Of a DNA stretch of 64,000 bases, positions 35,654 through 43,925 are shown piece after piece. The notes beneath the pieces are model-generated. The model was not told where the DNA came from and made no database searches. It was given only the letters and a program-made list of their open reading frames with translations. Made by a program: the position numbers and the translations under genes. The stretch comes from Brevundimonas variabilis (GTDB lineage Bacteria; Pseudomonadota; Alphaproteobacteria; Caulobacterales; Caulobacteraceae): assembly GCF_014199945.1 (NCBI RefSeq), contig NZ_JACHOR010000003.1:248001-312000 (forward strand). Direction: 5' to 3'. The stretch's first letter is position 1. Each line of letters starts with the position of its first letter.

Positions 35654-37423
35654 ATGTCCACCTTAACATTACGCGGATTTTTTACCTGTTTCAGCGATGA
35701 TCGTCATGGAACGAGGAAAAGTCCGCTTTTGCAACGTCTTCTGGACATCGTCGCGCTGCCTGAAGACCTCGCAATGACGGTCTTGGCTGCCGCTATCTGT
35801 CTTTTGGGCGTCGCAATTGTCGGCATAGCGGCATTTGTGGCCGGTGCCAGACGTCGATCCCGTGCGGATGCACTGGATCAGATGCAGGAGGCGATCGAGG
35901 CCATGTCCGACGGACTGGCCCTCTTTGATTCCAGGGATCGGCTGATCGTCTGGAACGCCGAGTATACCGAAATGAACTCCAAGGACGCGGAAAGCCTGCG
36001 CTCCGGCATGAAGTTTGAGGACGTACTCCGGATCGGGCTGAAGAAGGGCCGTTACATCGAAGCGGTCGGTCGTGAGGAGGCGTGGATCGCCGAGCGGCTG
36101 GCTGCACGCGAGGCCTTGTCCAGTTCAATGGAACAGCAGTTAGCCGACGGCCGATGGCTGCGCGTCCAGGACCGGCGAACATCGGCAGGCGGTGTTGTGA
36201 CGGTCTGTGCCGACATCACCGAGTTGAAACGCGACGCACAAGCCCTGTCCGATGCCCGGGACTCGGCGGAAGCGGCCAATCGGGCCAAATCCGAGTTCCT
36301 GGCCAATATGAGCCATGAGATCCGGACCCCGTTGAACGGCGTGATCGGGCTGGCCCAGGCCCTTGCGCGGACCGATCTGAGCCCGGGCCAGACCGAGATG
36401 CTGGATCTCATCCAGTCGTCGGGACATACCCTCCAGACCCTGCTCAGCGATATCCTGGATCTGGCGCGTGTCGAATCCGGACGACTGGAGCTGGCGGATC
36501 AGCCCTTTGATCTGACCCGAGCGGTCCACGAGGCCGCACAACTCTATCTGACGTCTGCGACGGAAAAGGGTCTGCAGTTCTTCGTCGATATTGATCCAGA
36601 GGCCGCAGTCTGGGTGCAGGGTGACGAGGTCCGGCTGAAGCAGGTGCTGACCAACCTCGTCTCCAACGCCGTCAAATTCACCTCCCAGGGCTTTGTCAGC
36701 CTGACCGTGACCCGCAGCGAGCGCGCGGACGGCGTTCCGCTGCTTCGATTCATGGTCGAGGACACGGGGGTCGGCTTTGACGCGGCCGCACGCGCCAGGC
36801 TCTTTACCCGGTTTGAACAGGCGGATGGCACGATCACGCGGCGGTTTGGCGGATCCGGCCTCGGGCTGGCGATCTGCCGACAGCTTGCGGAAATGATGGC
36901 GGGGGATCTCGACTGCGAAAGCGAGCCCGGCGGCGGGTCGGCCTTCATCCTGACGGTTCCATTGCGCGAGGCGACGGCACCCAAGGCGATCAGGGACAGC
37001 GAGGCCTCCCCCGTCGAAAGTGACGCGCGCACGGTGCGCGTCCTTGTTGCGGATGACCATCCGACCAATCGCAAGGTGGTCGAGCTGATCCTGGGTCAGA
37101 CCGGGGTCGATCTCGTTCAGGTCGAGGATGGGGCTCAGGCCCTGAACGCATTTCAGGCCGACACCTTTGATCTGGTGCTGATGGACATGCAGATGCCAGT
37201 CATGGACGGCCTGACGGCGACCCGCGAGATTCGCGCGCACGAAGCCTCTCTCGGCCGGACGCCGGTGCCCATCATCATGCTGACGGCCAACGCCTTGCCG
37301 GACCATGTCGCTGCCAGCAAGGCAGCCGGAGCCAGTCGGCATCTGGCCAAGCCTTTCGACGCCATGGAACTGCTGTCGATCGTGGCCGAACTCATTGCAG
37401 AGCCGAAGGCGCTGGCAGCCTGA
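35654..37423 (+). CDS. Hybrid histidine kinase (TM-PAS-HisKA-HATPase-REC)
   Basis: A 589-residue membrane kinase, start at ATG 35654 (MSTLTLRGFF). One membrane helix (about 43-64) is followed by a PAS domain (GLALFDSRDRLIVWNAEYTEM), HisKA (FLANMSHEIRTPLNGVIG, His221), HATPase_c (LTNLVSNAVKFTSQG, FGGSGLGLAICRQLAEM) and a C-terminal receiver with phospho-acceptor Asp511 in LVLMDMQMPVMDGLTA. There is no HPt or output domain, so a separate phosphotransferase must pass the signal on. It is divergent from phoR. Its input signal is unknown, and the neighbourhood does not prove a phosphate role. Confidence 0.88.
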   Translation: MSTLTLRGFFTCFSDDRHGTRKSPLLQRLLDIVALPEDLAMTVLAAAICLLGVAIVGIAAFVAGARRRSRADALDQMQEAIEAMSDGLALFDSRDRLIVWNAEYTEMNSKDAESLRSGMKFEDVLRIGLKKGRYIEAVGREEAWIAERLAAREALSSSMEQQLADGRWLRVQDRRTSAGGVVTVCADITELKRDAQALSDARDSAEAANRAKSEFLANMSHEIRTPLNGVIGLAQALARTDLSPGQTEMLDLIQSSGHTLQTLLSDILDLARVESGRLELADQPFDLTRAVHEAAQLYLTSATEKGLQFFVDIDPEAAVWVQGDEVRLKQVLTNLVSNAVKFTSQGFVSLTVTRSERADGVPLLRFMVEDTGVGFDAAARARLFTRFEQADGTITRRFGGSGLGLAICRQLAEMMAGDLDCESEPGGGSAFILTVPLREATAPKAIRDSEASPVESDARTVRVLVADDHPTNRKVVELILGQTGVDLVQVEDGAQALNAFQADTFDLVLMDMQMPVMDGLTATREIRAHEASLGRTPVPIIMLTANALPDHVAASKAAGASRHLAKPFDAMELLSIVAELIAEPKALAA

Positions 37424-37444
37424 GCCACCAGCGCCTGTGCGGGC

Positions 37445-37654
37445 CTATTCGTATCCGTGGGCCGCTTCGTTGATGACCTGGGAGGGCATCGACGAGAAGT
37501 CGACGGCCACCGGCTTGGCGGCCTTGGCCTGAAACGTCTTGATGACGTGTTCGAGGCGGCGACGAACCTCCTTTTCGCTGTCCGAACCGGCGTCCAGGTT
37601 CAGGGGGGCGAGGCAGAAGTCGATGATGGCGGAAGGACGGCTCAGGGGTTCCAT
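37445..37654 (-). CDS. Small conserved-looking protein downstream of aceA, unknown function
   Basis: A 69-residue protein with no recognised domain. It begins MEPLSRPSAIIDFCLAPLNL and has a charged helix (SEKEVRRRLEHVIKTFQAK). A strong Shine-Dalgarno AAGGAG lies 7-8 nt upstream of its ATG, and the aceA stop is 11 bp before it. It should therefore be cotranscribed with isocitrate lyase. It is not membrane-bound and has no cysteine pair. A role with aceA is inference from position. Confidence 0.6.
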   Translation of the reverse strand: MEPLSRPSAIIDFCLAPLNLDAGSDSEKEVRRRLEHVIKTFQAKAAKPVAVDFSSMPSQVINEAAHGYE

Positions 37655-37665
37655 GGGTATGCTCC

Positions 37666-38943
37666 TTAGGCGGCTTTGAACTGGGCGGTTTCGGTCGAAT
37701 CCTTCAGCGCCGTCGTCGACGACTGGCCGTTGGAGATCACGGTCGCGACCTGGTCGAAATAGCCGGTACCGACTTCGCGCTGGTGGCGGGTCGCGGTGTA
37801 GCCAATGGCTTCATTGGCGAACTCGCGCTGCTGCAGCTCCGAATAGGCCGACATGCCGCGCTCGCGATATCCGTCAGCCAGCTCGAACATGCCGTTGTTC
37901 AGGCTGTGGAAACCGGCCAGGGTCACGAACTGGAACTTGTAGCCCATGGCTCCCAGCTCACGCTGGAACTTGGCGATCGTGGCGTCATCCAGCTTGGCCT
38001 TCCAGTTGAAGGACGGCGAGCAGTTGTAGGCCATCAGCTTGCCGGGATGCTCCTTCTGGATGGCCTCGGCAAAGCGTTTGGCGTCGTCCAGATCCGGATG
38101 GGACGTTTCCCACCACAGCAGGTCGGCGATGTTGGCATAGGACAGGCCTCGCGCGATGCAGTGATCCAGGCCCGTGCCTTCCTTGAGCCGGAAGAAGCCT
38201 TCGGGCGTGCGGTTGTCGCGGTCGATAAAGGGCTGATCGCGCTCGTCGATGTCCGAGGTGATCAGCTGGGCGCTTTCGGCGTCGGTGCGAGCCACGGTGA
38301 TGGTCGGCGTTCCCATCACGTCTGCGGCCAGACGCGCCGCCACCAGGTTGCGCTCATGCGCCTGCGTCGGGATCAGGACCTTGCCGCCCAGGTGACCGCA
38401 CTTCTTTTCCGAGGCCAACTGGTCCTCGAAATGGACGCCGGCCGCGCCGGCCTCGATGAAGGCCTTCATGATCTCGAAGGAGTTCAGCGGGCCGCCGAAG
38501 CCGGCCTCGGCATCGGCAACAATCGGGGCGAACCAGTCACGCTTGGCACCGCCCTCGGCGTGCTCGATCTGGTCGGCGCGCTGGAGGGTGCGATTGATGC
38601 GGCGGCAAAGTTCCGGGGCCGCATTGGCCGGATACAGCGACTGGTCGGGGTACATGGCCCCGGCCGTGTTGGCGTCGGCAGCGACCTGCCAGCCCGACAG
38701 ATAGATCGCCTTCAGGCCCGCACGGACCATCTGCATCGCCTGGTTGCCGGTCACAGCGCCCAGGGCATTGATGTAGGGCTCGGTGTGCAGCAGCTCCCAG
38801 AGCCGGTTGGCTCCGCGCTCGGCCAGGGTGTGGGTAATGGGCACCGAACCGCGCAGGCGCAGAACATCCTCTGGGGTGTAGGGGCGCTGAATGCCGTCGA
38901 AACGGCCAGCGGGCGAAGGAACCAGGTCGGCGAAGGTGGTCAT
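37666..38943 (-). CDS. aceA: Isocitrate lyase
   Basis: Splits isocitrate to succinate and glyoxylate, first step of the glyoxylate shunt for growth on acetate and fatty acids. The 425 residues carry the catalytic signature [14 protein letters not shown], the [34 protein letters not shown] metal-site region and the NCSPSFNW motif. The ATG at 38943 yields [15 protein letters not shown]. Malate synthase is not in this window. It is divergent from a RamB/ScfR-type regulator, with palindromic sites between the two genes. Confidence 0.96.
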   Translation of the reverse strand: MTTFADLVPSPAGRFDGIQRPYTPEDVLRLRGSVPITHTLAERGANRLWELLHTEPYINALGAVTGNQAMQMVRAGLKAIYLSGWQVAADANTAGAMYPDQSLYPANAAPELCRRINRTLQRADQIEHAEGGAKRDWFAPIVADAEAGFGGPLNSFEIMKAFIEAGAAGVHFEDQLASEKKCGHLGGKVLIPTQAHERNLVAARLAADVMGTPTITVARTDAESAQLITSDIDERDQPFIDRDNRTPEGFFRLKEGTGLDHCIARGLSYANIADLLWWETSHPDLDDAKRFAEAIQKEHPGKLMAYNCSPSFNWKAKLDDATIAKFQRELGAMGYKFQFVTLAGFHSLNNGMFELADGYRERGMSAYSELQQREFANEAIGYTATRHQREVGTGYFDQVATVISNGQSSTTALKDSTETAQFKAA

Positions 38944-39056
38944 GACGTGCTCTTGGATCTCGAATGACGTCGCCACGATCGTCGTGACGGCACGAACCAG
39001 AGACCATGCGGCTGTCATCTTTGATACACTTGGAGGCGTCCGTTTCGTGTCATGTT

Positions 39057-39095
39057 GTCATATCGTGACCCTTGCAATCTTGTCATGATGTGACA
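39057..39095. promoter_or_regulatory. Two GTCA-N5-TGAC operators between aceA and its regulator
   Basis: Two inverted-repeat sites lie 25 bp apart centre to centre: GTCA-TATCG-TGAC (39057-39069) and TGTCA-TGATG-TGACA (39081-39095). Each is preceded by TT. A further TGTCA half-site occurs at 39048-39052. They lie 10-50 bp upstream of the divergent regulator start and about 115-150 bp upstream of aceA. Binding by the adjacent XRE-family regulator is inference. Confidence 0.6.
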
Positions 39096-39105
39096 TCGTG
39101 CCGGT

Positions 39106-40545
39106 ATGGACGTATCTGCCGACCGCAAGCTGTTCCTGGGTGCCCGGCTGAAGCGGTTGCGCCGCGAGCGCGGCCTGACCCAGACGGCCATGGCCGTGGA
39201 CCTGGGCGTTTCGCCCAGCTATCTGAACCACATCGAGCGCAACCAGCGACCTGTCTCGGCGCAGTTGCTGCTGCGACTGGCCGATGCCTATGACGTCGAT
39301 CTTCGATCCCTGGGCCAGGCCGGCGTCGCGGGCGAGGCCGAACTGGCCGAGGTGCTGGCCGATCCCCTGTTTCAGGGGCTGGACGTGCCCCGGCACGAAC
39401 TGGTCCAGATGGTGGACGATGCTCCGGGGGCGGCCGAGGCCCTCCTGCGGCTGTATCGCGCCTTTTCCGAACACCGCGACAGGGCCCGCGCCGCGCTGAT
39501 CGATGGCGACGAGGGCTCGGCCGGCCCCTCCCCGGCCGACTGGGTGCGCGACTGGATCCAGGGCCGCGCCAACTATTTCCCCGAGCTGGACGGCCTTGGC
39601 GAGACTCTTCACGCGTCGCTGGACCCCAACATGACCGGCGAAGGGTGCGAGGCCTTGGCCCGGGCGCGGCTCGCTTCGCGGCACAATCTGACCGTCCGGA
39701 TCATGCCGGCCGAGGTGATGGTGGAATGGACCCGGCGGTTCGACCCCCATCGACGCAGGCTGCTGCTGTCCGAGACGCTCGACCCGTCTTCACGGGCCTT
39801 TGCCATCGCCTACCAGCTGGCGCTCAGCGAACACGAGCCAGAGCTGAATGCCCTCGCCGATGCCGCGCGCGCGCCCGACGCGGCGACCCGGTCCCTGCTC
39901 AAGGTCTCGCTGACCAACACCCTCGCGGCGGCGATCCTCATGCCCTATGCGGCATTCCAGCGGCTGGCCGAGGCCAGCGGCTATGACATCGCCCGGCTTC
40001 AGGCCCGGTTTTCGGTGTCCTACGAACAGGTCGCGCACCGGCTGACGACCCTGTCGCGTCCGACGGCGCGCGGCGTGCCCTTCTTCCTGATCCGGGTGGA
40101 CCAGGCCGGCAATGTCTCGAAGCGCTATGCTGCCGGGGCCTTCCCCTTTGCCCGCTTTGGCGGGGCCTGTCCGCGCTGGCGACTGCATTCCGCCTTCCGC
40201 ACACCGGGGCGGCTGGTGACCCAGATCATCGAGACGCCGGACGGCGGTCGCTGGTTCACCCTGGCGCGCACCGTGGATCGTCAGGGTGCGACCATGGTCT
40301 CGGGCGGCCACCGGGAGCGTTACGACCTCGCCATCGGCCTGGGGTGCGAGCTCAAGGATGCCCACCGCCTGATCCACGCAAGGGGTCTGGACCTCGCAGC
40401 CCCGGACGTCACGCCGATCGGGCCCGCCTGCCGCCTTTGCCACCGCCACCCCTGTGCCGAACGCGCCGCACCGCCTGTCGACCGCCCCCTGACCGTCGAC
40501 GACTGGTCAAAATCGGTCAGCCCCTATCCGTTTGCCGTGGGGTAG
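39106..40545 (+). CDS. Short-chain fatty acyl-type XRE regulator (RamB/ScfR family)
   Basis: A 479-residue transcription factor. The N terminus is an XRE helix-turn-helix (GARLKRLRRERGLTQTAMAVDLGVSPSYLNHIERNQRP, about 11-50). The middle has an ImmA/IrrE-like region where FAIAYQLALSEHEPEL occupies the position of the peptidase helix. The C-terminal part is the DUF2083-type domain with ARGVPFFLIRVDQAGNVSKRY and a cysteine cluster (CRLCHRHPC). In actinobacteria RamB controls acetate metabolism and aceA. Divergent placement from aceA supports the same job here. Confidence 0.85.
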   Translation: MDVSADRKLFLGARLKRLRRERGLTQTAMAVDLGVSPSYLNHIERNQRPVSAQLLLRLADAYDVDLRSLGQAGVAGEAELAEVLADPLFQGLDVPRHELVQMVDDAPGAAEALLRLYRAFSEHRDRARAALIDGDEGSAGPSPADWVRDWIQGRANYFPELDGLGETLHASLDPNMTGEGCEALARARLASRHNLTVRIMPAEVMVEWTRRFDPHRRRLLLSETLDPSSRAFAIAYQLALSEHEPELNALADAARAPDAATRSLLKVSLTNTLAAAILMPYAAFQRLAEASGYDIARLQARFSVSYEQVAHRLTTLSRPTARGVPFFLIRVDQAGNVSKRYAAGAFPFARFGGACPRWRLHSAFRTPGRLVTQIIETPDGGRWFTLARTVDRQGATMVSGGHRERYDLAIGLGCELKDAHRLIHARGLDLAAPDVTPIGPACRLCHRHPCAERAAPPVDRPLTVDDWSKSVSPYPFAVG

Positions 40546-40561
40546 AGCGACGCGATCAAAG

Positions 40562-40714
40562 TTCCTTCTCCCCTTGCGGGAGAAGGTGCCCCGGAGGGGC
40601 GGATGAGGGGTCAGGCGGGCGGATGTGAATTGCTGGGTCAGTTCGTTTTACCGAACTGCGACCCCTCATCCGTCACGCTCCGCGCGCCACCTTCTCCCGC
40701 AAGGGGAAAAGGAA
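40562..40714. repeat. Inverted pair of dispersed palindromic repeats
   Basis: Left arm 40562-40613 and right arm 40661-40714 are near-identical copies in opposite orientation. Both share CCCCTTGCGGGAGAAGGTG and CGGATGAGGGGT, with a divergent centre. Between them lies a perfect 7-bp hairpin (CAGTTCG / CGAACTG, 40639-40658). The right arm lies inside the 3' end of the WYL regulator gene, where it encodes a PFPLAGEG-type tail. This is a dispersed intergenic repeat of the REP/palindrome type. Confidence 0.8.
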
Positions 40715-41696
40715 TTGAGAGCCCCAGCGCTCGCTGTGCCGCCGCCAGTTCCTCTGCCATCACGGTCCGCAGCCGCTCCGGCGCGACGATCGTGACCTGA
40801 CGGCCCCAGGTGAACAGATGCCACGCCAGTTCGCGCATCCCCGAGGCCCGCAGCCGCACGATCACCGACCCGTCGGGTTGGTCCTCCAGCGATTGCGAGG
40901 GATGCCAGCGCCAGGCCCGGGCCTCGGTCGCGCCGTCAGCCGAGATGCGCAGCACGACGTCCTCGATGGCGTCCTGGTAGATGCCGAAGGACTGGTCGGC
41001 GAAGGTCTGCAGATCAAACCCTTCTGGCGGAGCGGCATAGCCGGCCAGGGCCTCCAAGGCCGTCATGCGATCGAGGCGGAACGTCTGAATCTTGCCGGTC
41101 TCGCGGTCAGCGGCCACCAGATAGTTGGCGCGGCCGAACATCACCCCGCAGGCGGCCATGACCCGCCGCCGCGGCGCGGCACCGGGACGGGCATAGTCAA
41201 ACGCCAGCGGCGACCGGGCCAGCACCGCGCTGCGGATGGTCTGCAGCAGGGCATCGTCCGCAGACGGGCGGGGCCCCGCCTGGATGGCCGTGGTCTCGGC
41301 ATCTTGAAGGGCCTCGAGGTCCGGGGCCATTCGGGTCAGGGTCGCGGACCGCATGGCCGATTTCAGCTTCCGCTCCAGCCCCTCCAGCGCAGCGGCACGA
41401 CCGGGTTCGCCAGCGGTCCGCAAGGCCTGAGCCGCCTTGGACAACTCAAGCAGTTCCATCGCGGTCGGGGCCTGCTCGAAGGCCGATAATCCACCGCGGA
41501 TACGCCAGCGCTTGAACGGCGGATCGAAAACCTCTTCCACCGCAGGGAACAGCATCAGGACGGCATCGCGGAGGCGTTCGGCAGAGCGCCGCGTCGTGCC
41601 AAGGTCCCGCGCCATCTCGTCGAGGGTCAGCCCTTCAGCCGACGCCGCCAGACGCCGGGCCAGATCGATGACCACCATGGCCTTGTCATGCCGCAA
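40638..41696 (-). CDS. WYL-domain transcriptional regulator (YafY type) with repeat-derived C terminus
   Basis: A 352-residue regulator: an N-terminal winged helix (LTLDEMARDLGTTRRSAERLRDAV, about 18-42), then a WYL domain with VMFGRANYLVAADRETGKIQTFRLDRM in place of the usual ligand-binding motif, and a WCX-like C-terminal part (ELAWHLFTWGRQVTIVAPERL). Such regulators sense nucleic acid or nucleotide signals. The last 26 or so residues (SIPFPLAGEGGARSVTDEG and on) are encoded by the palindromic repeat. Its start is divergent from the next small gene by 93 bp. Confidence 0.8.
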   Translation of the reverse strand: MRHDKAMVVIDLARRLAASAEGLTLDEMARDLGTTRRSAERLRDAVLMLFPAVEEVFDPPFKRWRIRGGLSAFEQAPTAMELLELSKAAQALRTAGEPGRAAALEGLERKLKSAMRSATLTRMAPDLEALQDAETTAIQAGPRPSADDALLQTIRSAVLARSPLAFDYARPGAAPRRRVMAACGVMFGRANYLVAADRETGKIQTFRLDRMTALEALAGYAAPPEGFDLQTFADQSFGIYQDAIEDVVLRISADGATEARAWRWHPSQSLEDQPDGSVIVRLRASGMRELAWHLFTWGRQVTIVAPERLRTVMAEELAAAQRALGLSIPFPLAGEGGARSVTDEGSQFGKTN

Positions 41697-41789
41697 TCCA
41701 GACGCCTTTCACCAATACGACCGATTCTGTCGTAACAGTGCCTTACACCCTGATCATCAGCAAGACACACCGTCTTTGAGGAGATCATC

Positions 41790-42017
41790 ATGGCCTTCGC
41801 TTCCAGTGCCCACGCCGCCGTCAATGCCAGCCGCTATCTGATCGTCCCGTGCGAGGCCGACGGCTGCGGCGACCTGGCCATCATCTGGGACCGGCTGGAA
41901 GAACAGGTCATCGATGTGATCGATGCCGCCGCCAGCGCCCGCTACTCCGACGAGGACGCACTCTGGGACGAGGCGCGGTCTGACTGGGGCCGCGACGACT
42001 TCCGCATGGCCGCCTGA
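41790..42017 (+). CDS. Small protein of unknown function
   Basis: A 75-residue acidic protein beginning MAFASSAHAAVNASRYL and containing DLAIIWDRLEEQVIDVIDAAAS. A GAGGAG ribosome-binding site lies 6 nt before the ATG. There is no membrane helix and no recognised family. It is divergent from the WYL regulator gene, which might control it. Confidence 0.55.
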   Translation: MAFASSAHAAVNASRYLIVPCEADGCGDLAIIWDRLEEQVIDVIDAAASARYSDEDALWDEARSDWGRDDFRMAA

Positions 42018-42090
42018 AGGCTTCCCCTACCGGCGCGCGACCTGCTAACGCGTGGCCGCGCCCGACCGAGCGGCGTTTGAAGCCCGACGC

Positions 42091-42633
42091 ATGACAACGA
42101 AATCTTCCGTGCCGCGTACCGCCTACGTCGCCTATGCCCTCGCGATCGTGGTCATTCTCCTCGACCAGTGGACCAAATACACGGTCCTCGGCTCGGTCGA
42201 TGCCTCGGACATCGTCCTGATCCCGGATGGATACCGGTTCGCCACGATCATTCCCGGCCTGTTCGACCTGACCATGGTCCGGAACACGGGCGTGAGTTTC
42301 GGACTGTTTGGAGGCGGCGGCGCGCGGTGGGCCCTGGCGGTCTTCTCGATCATCGTTGCGGGCGGCCTGATCTGGTGGGCGACCCGCGCGGACCGGCCCT
42401 TGCTGATCGGGGCCATCGGACTGGTCATCGGCGGTGCCATCGGCAATGCGATCGACCGCATCCGCTTCGGCTATGTCATCGATTTTCTCGACTTCTCGGA
42501 CACCGGCCTGTTCCCCTGGGTGTTCAACATTGCCGACAGCGCCATCAGCGTCGGCGTGGTGTTGCTGGTTCTCGACAGCCTGATGTCGGAGCGAAAGCCG
42601 GCAACGGTTGGCGACGCCAACGAAAAGGCGTAA
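42091..42633 (+). CDS. lspA: Lipoprotein signal peptidase LspA
   Basis: Inner-membrane aspartyl protease that cleaves prolipoprotein signal peptides at the lipidated Cys. The 180 residues have four helices and the conserved motifs DQWTKY, RNTGVSFGLF, GNAIDRIRFGYVIDFLDF and WVFNIADSAISVG. The two catalytic Asp residues are in NAID and NIAD. The start at 42091 gives MTTKSSVP. A GTG at 42052 is possible. The next gene encodes a lipoprotein that LspA would process. Confidence 0.95.
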   Translation: MTTKSSVPRTAYVAYALAIVVILLDQWTKYTVLGSVDASDIVLIPDGYRFATIIPGLFDLTMVRNTGVSFGLFGGGGARWALAVFSIIVAGGLIWWATRADRPLLIGAIGLVIGGAIGNAIDRIRFGYVIDFLDFSDTGLFPWVFNIADSAISVGVVLLVLDSLMSERKPATVGDANEKA

Positions 42634-42699
42634 TCACCCGCTCTTGACTAACGTCAGACCTAGCGCCCGCACGGGCCGCCCCGGAGCCAGTCCAGACCC

Positions 42700-43266
42700 A
42701 TGCGTATCCGTAACGTCGCCGTCGTCAGCCTCGTCGCCCTGTCCACCCTCGCCCTGGGGGCCTGTGGTGGCCTGCGCCAGAGCATCGGCCTGACCAAGGT
42801 CGTGCCGGACGAGTTCCTGACCGTGTCTACCGCGCCGCTGTCGGTGCCGCCCGAGTACGGCCTGCGTCCGCCTGCACCCGGTCAGCCGCGCCCGCAGGAG
42901 CTGGCCCCCGAGAGCGCCGCGCGCCAGATCCTGCTGGGTCAGCGCCAGTCGGTGACGCGCACGCCCGGCGAACAGGCGCTCGTGACCGCTGCCGGTGCTG
43001 ATCGCGCCGACCCGCTGGCCCGCTATGTGGTCGACGACGAGTTCGGCGACATCGCGCACAAGGAAGAAAGCTTCGCCAACCGCGTCATGTTCTGGCGCCG
43101 CGACGATGCCTCCACCCAGGCCCCCACAGTCAGCCAGACCGCCCAGGGCGCCGTGACCATCGACCCGGCCACGGAAGCGGCCCGGGTCCAGGCCCTGACC
43201 GGTGGACAGCAGGGCGTATTGATCGCTCCGCGTCGTTCGAGCGGGTTCAAGCTCCCCGGGCTGTAA
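42700..43266 (+). CDS. DUF3035 (BamF-like) lipoprotein
   Basis: A 188-residue lipoprotein. The signal peptide ends in a lipobox L-G-A-C at residues 19-22, followed by GGLRQSIGLTKVVPDEFLTV. The family motif PDEFLTVSTAPLSVPPEY and the rest match DUF3035, which in Caulobacter is reported as a subunit (BamF) of the outer-membrane assembly machine. Function here is inferred from that family. It follows lspA by 66 bp on the same strand, the order seen in related genomes. Confidence 0.75.
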   Translation: MRIRNVAVVSLVALSTLALGACGGLRQSIGLTKVVPDEFLTVSTAPLSVPPEYGLRPPAPGQPRPQELAPESAARQILLGQRQSVTRTPGEQALVTAAGADRADPLARYVVDDEFGDIAHKEESFANRVMFWRRDDASTQAPTVSQTAQGAVTIDPATEAARVQALTGGQQGVLIAPRRSSGFKLPGL

Positions 43267-43340
43267 GACGGCAAAACGGCCGACTTGCCAGACGGACGTC
43301 AGTTCTTATTGTAAACGGACACCCTTCAAAGGCGTCCGAA

Positions 43341-43790
43341 ATGTCCGAACCCCTCGATCTCGCCAGCCTGTCCGGTCTCGAGCAACTGGAAGCCATCCTC
43401 GCCGGGCATATCAAGGTGCCGATTGCCGGGACCCTCGGATACGGGCCGGTAGAGGTCGAGAAGGGTCGGGTCGTGTTCGAGGGCACGCCGACGCTGGCCG
43501 CCTACAATCCGATTGGTTCGGTTCATGGCGGCTGGATGGCGACGCTGCTCGATTCGGCCTGCGCCTGCGCCGTCCATTCGATGCTGAAACCCGGCCAGGC
43601 CTATACGACCCTCGAGATCAAGACGGTCTTCCACAAGGCACTGAAGGCCGGTATCCCGGTGCGTGCCGAAGGGCGGATCGTGCAGATGGGCCGTCGTGCA
43701 GGGTTTTCAGAGGCGGATCTGCGCGGCGTCGACGGCACGCTGTATGCCACCGCGACGTCGACCTGCCTGGTGATGGAAAGACCGAGATAG
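43341..43790 (+). CDS. PaaI-type hotdog-fold thioesterase
   Basis: A 149-residue single hotdog-fold protein. The active-site region is NPIGSVHGGWMATLLDSA (HGG motif) and the later strand has TLEIKTVFHKAL. It would hydrolyse acyl-CoA esters, often aryl or phenylacetyl-type, as a tetramer in the cytosol. The substrate cannot be inferred from its neighbours. It is followed by a palindromic repeat region. Confidence 0.85.
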   Translation: MSEPLDLASLSGLEQLEAILAGHIKVPIAGTLGYGPVEVEKGRVVFEGTPTLAAYNPIGSVHGGWMATLLDSACACAVHSMLKPGQAYTTLEIKTVFHKALKAGIPVRAEGRIVQMGRRAGFSEADLRGVDGTLYATATSTCLVMERPR

Positions 43791-43802
43791 GTCCTCCGCC
43801 GC

Positions 43803-43919
43803 TCATCCCGGCGAAAGCCGGGACCCAGTCCTTGGGCTGCAATGTCCCGAGCAGCTCAGTTGTAAACGCCGAACGCCCCGCATTGCGAAAGCACTGGGTC
43901 CCGGCTTTCGCCGGGATGA
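43803..43919. repeat. Perfect 27-bp inverted repeat, dispersed REP-like element
   Basis: Arm 43803-43829 (starts TCATCCCGGCGAAAGCCGGG) and arm 43893-43919 are perfect reverse complements over 27 bp, with 63 nt between. Each arm also contains the small hairpin CCCGGC-GAAA-GCCGGG. They fill the 135-bp gap between two convergent genes and could stop transcription from both. The translation of such arms gives the PAKAG/FAGM pattern seen in many proteobacterial repeats. Confidence 0.8.
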
Positions 43920-43925
43920 ATGGGG

